The notes: a model not told the origin generated them from the sequence alone. Shown: positions 37,673 through 47,999, numbered from the stretch's first letter. The stretch: 59,818 bases of DNA from Neptuniibacter sp. 1_MG-2023 (GCF_030547185.1 NZ_JAUOQR010000015.1:1-59818); one strand, 5' to 3'. Made by a program: numbers and translations.

Positions 37673-38557
37673 TTATTCGCTCCTATCGACCGGTTTGGCT
37701 AGCGTTTGGCTAATCTTTTCTAGATCCCAGTTTTCAATTCCCCAACGAATAATTTCATCTCTACTTGCATCGAGTAATTCGCTCGGTGGTTGTTGGTCTA
37801 AAAATACAAGCACGTTGAATAGGGAGGGAACGATATTATCTAACTTCAGTGCGGGTGCAAATGTTTGTTTACTGAGCTTTTGGCCCTGTGTGTTACTCGC
37901 GACAGGGATATGGGCATAGGCTGGTGTTGGATAATCGAGTAGTTGTTGTAGGTGGATCTGTCGCGGAGTTTCATTGAGTAGATCTGAGCCTCTAACCACG
38001 TGAGTCACTCCTTGTAGATAGTCATCAACAACGACTGCGAGTAGATAAGCGTATAGATTATCGCGCCGATAAACAACGAAATCACCGCTCTGACTTAGGG
38101 AGCTAAGGTATGGGCCTTGGATTTGGTCATTGAAACTGATCGAGATGTTTTTACATTTAATACGAATGGCACATTGTGCGTCGTTGTTGGGGGGATTTAA
38201 CAAGCAGTGCCGGTCATATGTTGAGCTGTTACTGCGCGCTAAAATCTCTTTCCGTGAACAATCGCAGCGGTAGGCATAGTGTTCTGATAATAGAGTATCT
38301 AGAACATCTTGGTAGTAGTGGTGGCGTTTACTTTGAAAGCTTAGTTCTTCATCCCAATAGAGGCCAAAAGCATCGAGAATTTTTGGGAATTGCTCTTTTG
38401 CACCCGTTTGTTCGCGGGGTGGGTCAAGATCTTCAATACGAAGTAGCCATTTGCCGCCGTTAGCTCGAGCGTCAAGGAAGCTGGCAAACGCGGCGATTAG
38501 CGAGCCAAAATGAAGAGGCCCTGTTGGGGATGGGGCAAATCGACCGATATAGGTCAC
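37673..38557 (-). CDS. gluQ: Glutamyl-queuosine tRNA(Asp) synthetase
   Basis: Truncated GluRS paralogue (YadB) that attaches glutamate to queuosine in tRNA-Asp. It has 294 residues and lacks the anticodon-binding domain. GRFAPSPTGPLHFGSLIAA replaces the HIGH region, GQKLSKQ replaces KMSKS, and zinc ligands occur in YRCDCSRKEI with a later CLL. It stands between dksA and cbrX, as in Pseudomonas; dksA-gluQ is a conserved pair. Confidence 0.95.
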   Translation of the reverse strand: MTYIGRFAPSPTGPLHFGSLIAAFASFLDARANGGKWLLRIEDLDPPREQTGAKEQFPKILDAFGLYWDEELSFQSKRHHYYQDVLDTLLSEHYAYRCDCSRKEILARSNSSTYDRHCLLNPPNNDAQCAIRIKCKNISISFNDQIQGPYLSSLSQSGDFVVYRRDNLYAYLLAVVVDDYLQGVTHVVRGSDLLNETPRQIHLQQLLDYPTPAYAHIPVASNTQGQKLSKQTFAPALKLDNIVPSLFNVLVFLDQQPPSELLDASRDEIIRWGIENWDLEKISQTLAKPVDRSE

Positions 38558-38571
38558 AAGGTTTATCCTAA

Positions 38572-38594
38572 AGAGCCAGCCTTGGGCCGGCTCT
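38572..38594 (-). terminator. Stem-loop between dksA and gluQ
   Basis: AGAGCC pairs with GGCTCT, extended by GCC/GGC across one mismatch, around TTG. On the minus strand it is followed by TTTAGG. It is a weak terminator that would allow read-through from dksA into gluQ. Confidence 0.55.
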
Positions 38595-38602
38595 ATATCG
38601 GA

Positions 38603-39031
38603 TTAGCGACCGAGTTGTTTTTCTTTAATCTCAGCCAACGTTTTGCAATCGATGCAAAGTGACGCTGTTGGACGAGCTTCAAGACGGCGGATACCTATTT
38701 CAATGCCACAAGCATCGCAGTACCCATATTCATCTTCATCGATAAGATCCAATGATTCATTGATTTTTTTAATCAACTTGCGTTCACGGTCACGAGTTCG
38801 AAGTTCGAGGCTAAATTCCTCTTCCTGACTGGCTCGGTCACTTGGGTCTGCAAAGTTGGATGGCTCTTCCCGTAAATGGTGAATAGTGCTGTCCACCTCT
38901 TCCATGAGTTCTTGTTTCCAAGCCCCAAGAATGTTGCGGAAGTGCTCTTTGTGCTTTTCATTCATGTACTCCTCACCTTCAGTAATCTGGTAAGGATCAA
39001 AATGTGTGAAAGATTCGCTCTTGTTTGGCAT
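38603..39031 (-). CDS. dksA: RNA polymerase-binding transcription factor DksA
   Basis: Binds the secondary channel of RNA polymerase and works with ppGpp in the stringent response. It has 142 residues. The coiled-coil tip D62xxD65xA67 is in FADPSDRASQEEE. The zinc finger is C105-x2-C108-x17-C126-x2-C129, so it is the classical zinc form. The 278-base upstream region holds its promoter and that of the divergent aminotransferase. Confidence 0.97.
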   Translation of the reverse strand: MPNKSESFTHFDPYQITEGEEYMNEKHKEHFRNILGAWKQELMEEVDSTIHHLREEPSNFADPSDRASQEEEFSLELRTRDRERKLIKKINESLDLIDEDEYGYCDACGIEIGIRRLEARPTASLCIDCKTLAEIKEKQLGR

Positions 39032-39309
39032 AAGCGCTGCCTCACTCTTTTGCGTAAGCCATCATTAGGATGACTTCACTTGCCCGTGTTATTAATGCAA
39101 GAAATGCATTTAGCATGAAAGGCAGGCAAATTACCAGATGCGCTGCCGTTGTGCTAGCCCTAAATTTGTTCAATAGACACCTAAGAGTAATAAATTAGGC
39201 TTGGTTTTTGCTTTAGCCCTTGAAAGTAGAGGCTTGCGGCGTTGTTTTGATTATTACTTTGTTGAATCTAGGTATACTTAACTTATTTGTTGTGGAATCA
39301 GGAATCAAT

Positions 39310-40476
39310 ATGAGTTTTCAGCCTTCTAAGCGTGTTGCTGAGATCGAAACCTTTAAAGTAATGGACCTCTTAAAGAGAGCTAAGCAATTAGATGCGGCTG
39401 GATTTGATGTAGTGCATATGGAGGCCGGCGAACCTGATTTCGCTACCGCGCCTGCGATAGCTGAAGCCGCAAAAGCAGCGATCGATAAAGGCTTTACCCA
39501 ATATACACCTGCGGCGGGTATTCCAGAGTTACGTGAAGCGATCAGCCAGTGGTATCAGCATAAATATAATTTAGATATTTCAGCGGAGCGAATTATTGTT
39601 ACGACGGGTGCGTCCAGCGCGTTGTTGATGATTTTTTCATTGCTTACTGATGCGGGTGATAGTTTTATGATGGCGGATCCAGGTTATCCCTGTAATCGCC
39701 AATTTTTACGCTTCTTAGAAGCTAAGTCTCAGCTTGTACCTGTAGATGCGGAACAGAATTTCCAACTGAATGCGGAATTAGTTAAACAGTATTGGCGACC
39801 AGAAACTGCAGGTGTGCTACTCGCCTCTCCTGCGAACCCAACGGGGGCTGTTGTACCTTATGACGAGCTTGTTGCTATCGCTGCCGAGGTTAAGCGGCAA
39901 CATGGTTCGCTTGTAGTGGATGAGCTTTATCACGGTTTGACCTACGAGGCGGATACGCCTTCGGTATTAGCGATTGATCCCGATGCTTTTGTTATTAATA
40001 GTTTCTCTAAATATTTTGGTATGACCGGGTGGCGGTTAGGTTGGCTGGTAGCTCCTGCTGATGTAGCGCCAGAATTAGAAAAACTCGCACAAAACTTAAT
40101 GATCTCTCCCCATACGATCTCCCAATATGCGGCATTAGCTGCATTTGAACCTGACACTATTGCCCTTTTTGAAGAACGTAAAGATCAGTTTAGATTACGT
40201 CGAAATCTGCTTGTTAAAGGGTTGAGGGAATTAGGTTTTTCTATACCTGTTATGCCAGAAGGAGCCTTTTATGTTTATGCGGGGGCGCAACATCTAACCA
40301 ATAATACCTTTGATTACTGTTGGTCGTTATTAGAAGAGAATCATATTGCTGCCACCCCTGGATTAGATTTTGGCCGCCATCGCTGTAATGAATATATACG
40401 TTTTTCGTACACTACGGGCTTGGACCGAATAGAGCTGGCACTTGAACGTTTAGAGAAAAGGATTAAAGGTTTATGA
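39310..40476 (+). CDS. PLP-dependent class I/II aminotransferase
   Basis: 388-residue fold-type I aminotransferase of the aspartate aminotransferase group. The N-terminal [15 protein letters not shown], cofactor loop [18 protein letters not shown] and VDELYHGL are visible; the PLP lysine lies in [16 protein letters not shown]. The substrate is not predictable. The frame reaches back to 39220, but ATG 39310 has AGGA seven bases upstream, and TATACT at 39273-39278 is a likely -10 in front of it. The stop overlaps the start of sfsA (ATGA), so they are co-translated. Confidence 0.88.
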   Translation: MSFQPSKRVAEIETFKVMDLLKRAKQLDAAGFDVVHMEAGEPDFATAPAIAEAAKAAIDKGFTQYTPAAGIPELREAISQWYQHKYNLDISAERIIVTTGASSALLMIFSLLTDAGDSFMMADPGYPCNRQFLRFLEAKSQLVPVDAEQNFQLNAELVKQYWRPETAGVLLASPANPTGAVVPYDELVAIAAEVKRQHGSLVVDELYHGLTYEADTPSVLAIDPDAFVINSFSKYFGMTGWRLGWLVAPADVAPELEKLAQNLMISPHTISQYAALAAFEPDTIALFEERKDQFRLRRNLLVKGLRELGFSIPVMPEGAFYVYAGAQHLTNNTFDYCWSLLEENHIAATPGLDFGRHRCNEYIRFSYTTGLDRIELALERLEKRIKGL

Positions 40477-41174
40477 AGCTAGATAATTTAATTCAAGGCC
40501 GACTAGTTAAACGTTATAAGCGGTTTCTTGCAGATATAGTCCTTGATAATGGGGCTGAGGTTACCGCTCACTGCCCTAACACAGGTTCAATGAAAAATTG
40601 CGCGGATGAAGGTAGTCGGGTTTGGGTGCTTGATAGCCAAAATGAAAAGCGAAAGTATCCCCTTGGTTGGGAGCTTGTTGAGGTTGAGGGTCAATACCTT
40701 GCCTGTATCAATACCGGACGGGCGAATAAGCTGGTTAAGGAGGCGATAGAGAACGGTACGATTAAAACCTTGCAAGGCTATGAGTCCATACGACAAGAGG
40801 TTAAATATGGGGAAAATAGTCGTATCGATCTATTGCTAGAAGATCAGGAAAAAGGACGGGTCTGGGTTGAAGTTAAGAATGTCACGCTGCTCGAAGAGGA
40901 TAATCTAGGTAGTTTTCCTGATGCTGTTACGGTGCGGGGTGCGAAACATCTACGTGAGCTGATGGCGATGGTCGAGCAGGGGGATCGTGCCGTTATGTTA
41001 TTTTGTGTGCCCCATACAGGTATTGAGCGTGTCAGACCTGCAGATTATATAGATCCTGAATATGGGCGTTTGCTCCGAGAAGCTAAAGCGGCGGGAGTTG
41101 AGGTGATTGCCTATGGTGCTGATATCAGTGAAACACAGATTAGTCTTGTACGTGAATTACCGGTCGTGCTTTAA
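40473..41174 (+). CDS. sfsA: DNA/RNA nuclease SfsA family protein
   Basis: 233 residues, the usual length. The OB-like N-terminus shows [12 protein letters not shown] and [10 protein letters not shown]; the nuclease-like C-terminal part has [16 protein letters not shown] and [13 protein letters not shown]. In Escherichia coli it was described as a sugar-fermentation stimulator that binds DNA; the molecular role remains unclear. It overlaps the aminotransferase gene by four bases. Confidence 0.93.
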   Translation: MKLDNLIQGRLVKRYKRFLADIVLDNGAEVTAHCPNTGSMKNCADEGSRVWVLDSQNEKRKYPLGWELVEVEGQYLACINTGRANKLVKEAIENGTIKTLQGYESIRQEVKYGENSRIDLLLEDQEKGRVWVEVKNVTLLEEDNLGSFPDAVTVRGAKHLRELMAMVEQGDRAVMLFCVPHTGIERVRPADYIDPEYGRLLREAKAAGVEVIAYGADISETQISLVRELPVVL

Positions 41175-41182
41175 ATATCCTC

Positions 41183-41500
41183 TTAAAGATCAATCAGTAT
41201 GTCATCGCCTTGGCGGATAAATGCAATTTTATTAAGTTGATCTTCCACGCAAGGCCCTGCGATACATTCGCCTGTATCGATTTTAAATAAGGCCCCGTGC
41301 GTTGCACATTGAATAAAGGTTTTTTCATAATCTAAAAACTGATCGGGCTGCCATTCCAATGGAATGCTGCGGTGGGGGCAGCTGTTTTCGTATATATAGA
41401 TCTCATTTCGATAATTTAAAGCGACTAGCTTTTTGCCTTGGATCTCAAATCCTTTAGCATCCCCTTCGGGAATATCTGAATAGGAGCATAATTTGATCAT
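41183..41500 (-). CDS. Rieske [2Fe-2S] ferredoxin-like protein
   Basis: 105 residues. The cluster ligands are C41-x-H43 in CPHRSIPLEW and C65-x2-H68 in CATHGALF, the two loops of a Rieske fold. It is a stand-alone soluble ferredoxin-type protein without membrane anchor. The start shares one base with the stop of the upstream kinase-fusion gene (TAATG), so the two are coupled. No oxygenase subunit is nearby, so the electron partner is unknown. Confidence 0.88.
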   Translation of the reverse strand: MIKLCSYSDIPEGDAKGFEIQGKKLVALNYRNEIYIYENSCPHRSIPLEWQPDQFLDYEKTFIQCATHGALFKIDTGECIAGPCVEDQLNKIAFIRQGDDILIDL

Positions 41501-43035
41501 TAAAAAATAACTTCCTGGATTCTAAGTTGCTCTAATAATCGGTTGATTGCATCATCATCATCGGTTTCAACGATAACGGTGATCTTCTCTTCTTCAGGTG
41601 TTAATGGCTGCTCATGCTGTTTTTGCTCTTGCATTACCGAAATGTCAGCGTCTGAGGCATCACTTCCTTCACTTTCTCGGCGTTTTAGGCGAGCTTCTAT
41701 TAGTTTTTGTTCGCATTGACAGCTAATGATTCTGATAGGGATGCCGCGTTTTTTAGCGAGATCAATATAGCTCTGTCGGGTGCGCTGGCGAATAAAGGTG
41801 GCATCAACAATAACGGAATAGCCGTTATGCAGTAGATTGGAGCTTGTATCAAACAGTAAATTGAAAGTATGAGCGTTCATCTTAGGGCTATAAAGCTCGA
41901 GTTTTTCGCCTTTTAAACTTAGTTCCCTAAAGAGACGTTTACGCTCAACATCGGATCGAATTCTAATGGTATCTGTAGTATCAACGAGCTGCTGACTTAA
42001 ATGACTTTTTCCGCTACCTGATACACCATGCATTAAAAACAGGGTGGGTTTAGGTTTATGTACATAATAATCGGTAAGGCGGAGGTATCGTCGCAGGCTG
42101 TTCATATCATGCATATCACCTAATACGGAAACCTTGGCGCGCACCATTGAACGGTAGGCTTTGTAGAAATTCAAAAGCGGTAGGGCTTGGTAGTCACCAC
42201 TAATCTCTAAATATCTATTGAGGCAACGGTTAGCCCAACGGAATTCGCCATTTGCTTCTAGGTCCATCAGTAGAAAAGCAATATCACTGATTGTATCTAT
42301 CCAACGAAACTGCAAGTTAAACTCTATACAATCAAATAGACGCAGCTCGTTGTTATAAAGTGTGATATTGGAAAGGTGAAGGTCGCCATGACACTCTCGT
42401 ACATGACCTTCTAGTTTCCGCTGTTGCATGAGTGGCGTTAACTTGCGGAAACGCTGAGCAATGTACATTGATAATTGTTGAACTTTATCGCAATCATCTA
42501 AGTTCGTTGTGTGCTCTAAGGTGTCGAGTATATGCGTGAAGTTATCGGCAACAACGTCCCAAATAGTATCGGGCTCCCCCCAAGGACTATCTTGAGCGAC
42601 AATAGGGACTACACTATGGAATTCGGCAACTTGTTCAGCCAGTGTGTCAATCCAGCTGGCTTCAAAGCGTTGGTTTGCTAAAAGTAGGTCAAGGCGTTGT
42701 TCTGTATCGAATTGATGCATCTGTACTGCGTATTCGATAGCTGAGTCGTTGTCTGCAATATCAAAGATCGGCTGCTCTTCAGTGCCGCCAATAGCGATGA
42801 CCCGCTGATAGATATCAGGTGCAAGGCGCTGGTTAAGACGCAGTTCTTCTTCACAAAAGTGCTGTCGCTTAAGGAGCGTGGTAAAATCCAGAAAACCAAA
42901 GTCCACTGGCTTTTTAATCTTATAGGCATACTTGCCCGTTAAGATTAGCCAGGAGATATGGGTTTCTATCAACTCGATCTTATCAACCGGATGAGGATAG
43001 AAATCCGCTTTTTGTAGAGAATCTAACAGCGTCAT
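41500..43035 (-). CDS. Phosphotransferase (APH-like)/P-loop kinase fusion protein
   Basis: About 511 residues. The first 300 resemble aminoglycoside/choline-kinase folds: VRECHGDLHLSNI is the catalytic loop and LFDCIEFN the metal-binding one. From about residue 335 there is a P-loop kinase domain with Walker A GVSGSGKS and a zeta-toxin/gluconate-kinase-like VDATFIRQ segment. Such fusions are widespread and their substrate is unknown. The frame opens at TTG 43089, but ATG 43035 precedes the conserved part; neither start has a strong ribosome site. Confidence 0.78.
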   Translation of the reverse strand: MTLLDSLQKADFYPHPVDKIELIETHISWLILTGKYAYKIKKPVDFGFLDFTTLLKRQHFCEEELRLNQRLAPDIYQRVIAIGGTEEQPIFDIADNDSAIEYAVQMHQFDTEQRLDLLLANQRFEASWIDTLAEQVAEFHSVVPIVAQDSPWGEPDTIWDVVADNFTHILDTLEHTTNLDDCDKVQQLSMYIAQRFRKLTPLMQQRKLEGHVRECHGDLHLSNITLYNNELRLFDCIEFNLQFRWIDTISDIAFLLMDLEANGEFRWANRCLNRYLEISGDYQALPLLNFYKAYRSMVRAKVSVLGDMHDMNSLRRYLRLTDYYVHKPKPTLFLMHGVSGSGKSHLSQQLVDTTDTIRIRSDVERKRLFRELSLKGEKLELYSPKMNAHTFNLLFDTSSNLLHNGYSVIVDATFIRQRTRQSYIDLAKKRGIPIRIISCQCEQKLIEARLKRRESEGSDASDADISVMQEQKQHEQPLTPEEEKITVIVETDDDDAINRLLEQLRIQEVIF

Positions 43036-43111
43036 AAAGGTTCTAAATAATTTATTAGGTCGGGTTAGCTGCTTTTTCGCTAGCCCCAAGGACAGGCATT
43101 ATACTTAGCGA

Positions 43112-45442
43112 ATGGCAAAAAAGAGAGCACCAAAATCATCAAGTCGAGGTAGAGCATCAAAAAAACCTCGCAGTTTCTTAAAAAAGACACTGTTTTTATT
43201 ATTAAAACTTTCGCTGCTAGGCCTTGTTCTAGGCGGTATTGGATTGATTTATCTGGACGTCCAAGTAAAAAATAAATTTGAAGGTAAACGCTGGGCATTA
43301 CCTGCAAAGGTCTATGCGCGACCCTTGGAACTTTATGCGGGACAGGTACTAGATCGCGAAGCGCTGAAGCAGGAATTAAAAGGGCTTGGCTATCGTTTTG
43401 TTAATCGGGCTGATCGTCCGGGTATGGTTGAATGGGCATCAAGTCGAGCGCGGGTTTATACGCGTGGTTTTAGCTTTCCGGATAGTGATGAGCCTGCTAG
43501 AAGGTTGATGCTTAACTTTAGTGGAAAGCAGTTAAGCTCGATTAGAGATGATCGAGGTAAAAATATCTCCCTAAGCCGTTTAGAGCCTATTCTTATTGGC
43601 GGTATTTATCCGAAAGATAACGAAGATCGCGACCTTATTCGGTTAGATCAAGCGCCTGAGGCTTTGCTATCTGCTCTTATTCAAATAGAGGATAGAGATT
43701 ATTACAACCATTTTGGTATCTCACTAAAAGGCATAGCCCGAGCTATGGTGGTGAATGTCAAAGCGGGGCGTTTTATTCAGGGTGGTAGTACCTTAACACA
43801 GCAGTTGATTAAAAATTTCTATCTAACCTCTGATCGTACGCTGGCAAGGAAGTTGATGGAGCTTCCTATGGCTGTGTTACTGGATCTGCACTACAGCAAA
43901 GATGAGATTCTTGAGGCATATCTTAATGAGGTCTATTTAGGTCAGGCGGGTTCTCGTGCGGTTCATGGCTTTGGATTAGCGAGCCAGTACTATTTTGCGC
44001 AGCCTATTAATGAGCTTAAGCTTCATCAAGTTGCTCTATTGGCCGGTCTTGTGAAAGGGCCTTCTTATTATGATCCGAGACGCCACCCAGAAAGAGCTAA
44101 GGCGCGTCGGGATCTTGTGTTGAAGGTCTTGCAAGAGCAAGATGTTATTAGCATGAAGGAACGCTTGGATGCAGAAAAACGCCCGTTAGGCATAGTAAAA
44201 CAACGCAGCTTACATAAAGGGGCATACCCTGCATATTTAGATCTAGTTAAACGTCAGTTGAGAGAGGAATACCCTGAGGAAGTTCTCAATTCAGAAGGGT
44301 TAAGAGTTTTCACAAGTCTTAATCCAACCGTACAAGCACATAGTGAGTCTGCATTAGCAACAACCGTGACTGCGTTGCAGAAGCGTTACGGAAAACCGGT
44401 CAAAGAACTTCAAGGTGGCATGGTTGTAACCGATCCACAAACAGGGGAGGTGCTAGCGCTGGTGGGGGGGCGTAATGCTCGCTATCAAGGTTTTAATCGG
44501 GCACTTGATGCACAGCGTTCAATCGGATCATTAGTTAAGCCTGCGGTTTATTTGGCGGGGCTTGAGGAGGGTTATACGCTTGCAACCTTACTTGATGATC
44601 AACCAGTCAGTGTGCCGCTGCCAAATGGTAAAAGTTGGGTGCCTCAGAACTTTGACCATGTGAGTCATGGCAAGGTCCCTTATTTTCGCGCATTAGCAAA
44701 GTCCTACAATCAAAGTACAGCGCAATTAGGGATGGCGATAGGTTTAGACCGTGTTATCGACATGTTGCAGCGTTTAGGCATTAGCCGCAAACCTAAACCT
44801 TACCCTTCATTGCTACTAGGCGCAGAATCAATGAGTCCATTTGAGATTGCGACGGTCTACCAAACCATTGCAGCTAATGGCTTTAGAGCGCCGATGAGAG
44901 CGATACGTTTAGTGACGGATTCAGAAGGCGTGGAGTTGTCACGTTACCCCTTTGATGTAAAACAAGTGGTGTCAGCGGAGAATATGCACTTGATTCAATA
45001 CGCTTTACAAGCCGTAACGCGGGAAGGGACAGGACGAGCGGTTTATAACCGCTTACCCGCGGCTTTAAATGTGGCGGGCAAAACCGGCACGAGTAATGAT
45101 CAACGTGATAGCTGGTTTGCTGGTTTTGCGGGTGACCGTATGGCAGTGGTGTGGTTGGGACTAGATAATAACGGTAAGTTACCTTTTACGGGCTCTGGTG
45201 GCGCGTTAAAAGTATGGACCGAATTAATGGTTAAAGAGCAACCGCATTCCTTTATGTCAGTACAACCGGAAGGTATTGAGTATCATTGGATCGAAGAGAG
45301 TACAGGGTTATTGTCTGCCGAACAGTGTGAAGGTGTGAGACAATTACCGTTCATAAAAGGTACAGCTCCGCAAGAATATGCTGTGTGTGCTGATAATCAA
45401 AAGAATGAATCTTTGGATTGGTTTAAAAGATGGTTCAGGTAG
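43112..45442 (+). CDS. mrcB: Penicillin-binding protein 1B
   Basis: Bifunctional class A peptidoglycan synthase of 776 residues. A basic cytoplasmic tail and one membrane anchor (about 25-48) are followed by a UB2H-type domain, GT51 transglycosylase (IQIEDRDYYNHFG, QGGSTLTQQLIKN) and transpeptidase with nucleophile S473 in SLVK, SYN, and KTGTSND. Start ATG; no clear Shine-Dalgarno sequence. Divergent from the kinase-fusion gene; the lipoprotein gene follows two bases after the stop. Confidence 0.96.
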   Translation: MAKKRAPKSSSRGRASKKPRSFLKKTLFLLLKLSLLGLVLGGIGLIYLDVQVKNKFEGKRWALPAKVYARPLELYAGQVLDREALKQELKGLGYRFVNRADRPGMVEWASSRARVYTRGFSFPDSDEPARRLMLNFSGKQLSSIRDDRGKNISLSRLEPILIGGIYPKDNEDRDLIRLDQAPEALLSALIQIEDRDYYNHFGISLKGIARAMVVNVKAGRFIQGGSTLTQQLIKNFYLTSDRTLARKLMELPMAVLLDLHYSKDEILEAYLNEVYLGQAGSRAVHGFGLASQYYFAQPINELKLHQVALLAGLVKGPSYYDPRRHPERAKARRDLVLKVLQEQDVISMKERLDAEKRPLGIVKQRSLHKGAYPAYLDLVKRQLREEYPEEVLNSEGLRVFTSLNPTVQAHSESALATTVTALQKRYGKPVKELQGGMVVTDPQTGEVLALVGGRNARYQGFNRALDAQRSIGSLVKPAVYLAGLEEGYTLATLLDDQPVSVPLPNGKSWVPQNFDHVSHGKVPYFRALAKSYNQSTAQLGMAIGLDRVIDMLQRLGISRKPKPYPSLLLGAESMSPFEIATVYQTIAANGFRAPMRAIRLVTDSEGVELSRYPFDVKQVVSAENMHLIQYALQAVTREGTGRAVYNRLPAALNVAGKTGTSNDQRDSWFAGFAGDRMAVVWLGLDNNGKLPFTGSGGALKVWTELMVKEQPHSFMSVQPEGIEYHWIEESTGLLSAEQCEGVRQLPFIKGTAPQEYAVCADNQKNESLDWFKRWFR

Positions 45443-45444
45443 CA

Positions 45445-46038
45445 ATGTTGCAGACAGCAGTTCAGACAAGAAAATTACGTATGAGTACGGCTGTTAAAGC
45501 TGTGTGTGTGAGCTTCGCTATATTAGGGTTGGCTGGATGTGTAAGTGGAACAGGAGGCTATCGCCCGCCGGTTGAGGATAGAACCGAGCAAGGTGGTGTT
45601 ATTCAGCCAGTAGAGTCAGGATCAACAGGTGTTATTGTAAAACCCGCTGTTATTAGTGAGAGTAGAACCGAGCAGCAAGTATCTGTGCCTGTACCTACTC
45701 CAATGACATCAAGGCCGCAAAATCCTGCTGTGATAGCCTTATTGAAGAGTGCCGATCAGCAGAAAAATAGTGGTTCGATGCAGGCCGCGGAAAGTAGTTT
45801 AGAGCGGGCCCAACGTATCGCACCACGAGATCCAGAGATTTATTATCAGTGGGCCGATATTCGGCGGCTTGAGGGGCAGTGGTCTCAAGCAGAACAATTG
45901 GCTCTTAAAGGTACTAATATGGCCATAGGTGATGCAGTTATGTTGCGTCGCTTATGGCTATTGATTGCTGATATTCGATCAGGTATTGGCGATAGTGCAG
46001 GGGCTAAGCAAGCGAAGAATAAGGCTTTTAGCTACTAA
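45445..46038 (+). CDS. TPR-containing lipoprotein downstream of mrcB
   Basis: About 197 residues. The N-terminal region with R/K charges and a hydrophobic stretch ends in lipobox LAGC, so it is probably a lipoprotein. A low-complexity linker is followed by tetratricopeptide-like helices (AAESSLERAQRIAPRDPEIYYQWADI). AGG inside the mrcB end is five bases before ATG 45445; another ATG at 45481 is possible. Coupling to mrcB suggests a role with PBP1B, by analogy to outer-membrane activators such as LpoB, but there is no visible homology to LpoB. Confidence 0.75.
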   Translation: MLQTAVQTRKLRMSTAVKAVCVSFAILGLAGCVSGTGGYRPPVEDRTEQGGVIQPVESGSTGVIVKPAVISESRTEQQVSVPVPTPMTSRPQNPAVIALLKSADQQKNSGSMQAAESSLERAQRIAPRDPEIYYQWADIRRLEGQWSQAEQLALKGTNMAIGDAVMLRRLWLLIADIRSGIGDSAGAKQAKNKAFSY

Positions 46039-46062
46039 ATTAAGAATACTTGATGACTATAG

Positions 46063-46089
46063 AAAGGGACGCCAATGCGTCCCTTTTTT
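46063..46089 (+). terminator. Terminator after the lipoprotein gene
   Basis: AAAGGGACGC pairs perfectly with GCGTCCCTTT around CAAT, followed by further Ts. It may also serve the convergent gene, though less well. Confidence 0.88.
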
Positions 46090-46119
46090 ATGCTCAGTCC
46101 TAACAGAAGTTATCCACTG

Positions 46120-46719
46120 CTAGAGTTTGCTTTTTCGAAGTGTTGCGGAGAGCATAAATAAAGAGATACCTAAGAAAAAATGACTCCCAATACTGTTTTG
46201 TAGAGAAGGTACCAAAGAGCCTTGGCTGAATAGCAATAAGCTTAGGGCAAAGAAAATAGCTGCGGTTATACCGGGTATGCGAGCTAATGGGGATGGTGTC
46301 TTTAACAGACTTACAAAGAGCGCTATTACCGTTAATACCACCATTATTTGACTATATTGCACCCCGAAATCGGCCCGTCGAGTGACTTCGAATAATGCGA
46401 ATAATGCTAGCAGCCAGCGTCCCCACGCAGGTTTTGACCACTTGAAATTCCAAGCAAGGTCGACAAATGCGCTGGCAATAAAGGGAATGCCCGCGAAGAA
46501 TGCAAGATTGTCCAACATCAGCTTTAGTGTCTGTATCTCTTGTGCTGGCAGGTATATAAGTAGTGAGCCAGCAGCAGAACAAGCAATAAACACTGATGCT
46601 AGGCAAAGAACCATGCAGGCGCGTTGATCTTTTTGCTCACTAATATTGTAGCTGCGCCGTGCCAGAAGCAGGGCGCCTACAAATAAAAACAGATCGATGA
46701 GTAAGAAGAAAATTGTCAT
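46120..46719 (-). CDS. Uncharacterised multi-pass membrane protein
   Basis: 199 residues with about six hydrophobic segments, separated by short basic loops (WNFKWSKPAWGRW, TRRADFG). I do not recognise a family. The start overlaps the hemL stop by one base (TAATG), so it is translated with hemL in a clcA-like-thiE-hemL unit. Topology suggests an inner-membrane protein; no catalytic motif is seen. Confidence 0.7.
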   Translation of the reverse strand: MTIFFLLIDLFLFVGALLLARRSYNISEQKDQRACMVLCLASVFIACSAAGSLLIYLPAQEIQTLKLMLDNLAFFAGIPFIASAFVDLAWNFKWSKPAWGRWLLALFALFEVTRRADFGVQYSQIMVVLTVIALFVSLLKTPSPLARIPGITAAIFFALSLLLFSQGSLVPSLQNSIGSHFFLGISLFMLSATLRKSKL

Positions 46720-47999
46720 TAGAGGGTCGCAAATACTTTATCAGCGGCAGCAATAGTCGCCTCAATATCTTCTTGGGTATGAGCCGCTGAAATAAAGCCC
46801 GCTTCAAATGCCGATGGCGCTAAGTAAATCCCTTGTTCCAACATACCGTGGAAAAATGCAGAGAACTTATCAGCATCACAAAGCATTGTTTCTGAGAAGC
46901 TTGTCACCTGTTTTTGATCGGTAAAGAATAGGCCAAACATTCCCCCTACACGACTAGTCGTGAATGGAACGCCATTTGCCATCGCTACGGCTTCTAACCC
47001 TTCGGTTAAAAGTTCCACCTTTGCGCTTAACTGTTCGTAAAAGCTCGGAGCTGAAATGGCATTTAACATAGTTAAGCCTGCTGCCATCGCAAGAGGATTG
47101 CCGGATAGCGTACCTGCTTGGTAGACCGGGCCTAAAGGTGCGATATGGGACATGATCTCTTTTTTGCCACCAAAGGCACCGACCGGTAAACCACCGCCAA
47201 TGACTTTACCTAAAGTGGTTAGATCAGGTTTGATATTGTAGACCGCTTGAGCACCGCCTAAAGCAACGCGAAAACCGGTCATGACTTCATCAAAAATAAG
47301 TACAGTGCCATATTCATCACAAACTTCACGCAACCCTTCTAAAAATCCAGGAGAAGGAGGGATGCAGTTCATGTTACCGGCAACAGGTTCAACAATGATG
47401 CAAGCGATCTGATCACCACAGTCTGCAAATGCTTTGCGGACATTGTCTATGTCGTTATAAGTTAGGGTGATTGTGTGTTCGGCTAGTGAAGCGGGTACAC
47501 CTGGAGAGCTGGGTTCGCCTAAGGTCAGCATGCCAGAGCCTGCTTTTACTAATAGCGAATCTGAATGGCCATGATAGCAACCTTCGAATTTGATGATTTT
47601 GTCACGTTTTGTGAAGCCGCGAGCGAGACGAATTGCACTCATCGTTGCTTCTGTTCCGGAGCTGACCATACGAACCATATCCATAGAGGGCATGATGTCG
47701 CAAACTTTATCAGCCATCTCTATTTCGATCTCTGTTGGCGCGCCGAAACCAAGGCCGTTATCTAAAGAGGCTTTGACTGCATCGATTACTGCTGTATTAC
47801 AATGACCTAAGATCATGGGCCCCCATGAACCGACATAATCTATATATTTATTGTCATCTTCATCAAACAGGTAGGCGCCTTGACCGCGTTTAAAGAAAAT
47901 TGGTGTGCCGCCGACGCCTTTGAATGCGCGTACAGGAGAGTTTACTCCGCCAGGGATATGGATTTGTGCGGCTTGAAAGAGTTCTTCGGAACGGGACAT
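46719..47999 (-). CDS. hemL: Glutamate-1-semialdehyde 2,1-aminomutase
   Basis: Makes 5-aminolevulinate, the tetrapyrrole precursor, in the C5 pathway. It has 426 residues of PLP fold-type [19 protein letters not shown]-type N-terminus, [28 protein letters not shown]-like [11 protein letters not shown], and the PLP lysine in [17 protein letters not shown] are diagnostic. It follows thiE after 20 bases; thiE-hemL adjacency is common in Pseudomonas relatives. Confidence 0.97.
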   Translation of the reverse strand: MSRSEELFQAAQIHIPGGVNSPVRAFKGVGGTPIFFKRGQGAYLFDEDDNKYIDYVGSWGPMILGHCNTAVIDAVKASLDNGLGFGAPTEIEIEMADKVCDIMPSMDMVRMVSSGTEATMSAIRLARGFTKRDKIIKFEGCYHGHSDSLLVKAGSGMLTLGEPSSPGVPASLAEHTITLTYNDIDNVRKAFADCGDQIACIIVEPVAGNMNCIPPSPGFLEGLREVCDEYGTVLIFDEVMTGFRVALGGAQAVYNIKPDLTTLGKVIGGGLPVGAFGGKKEIMSHIAPLGPVYQAGTLSGNPLAMAAGLTMLNAISAPSFYEQLSAKVELLTEGLEAVAMANGVPFTTSRVGGMFGLFFTDQKQVTSFSETMLCDADKFSAFFHGMLEQGIYLAPSAFEAGFISAAHTQEDIEATIAAADKVFATL

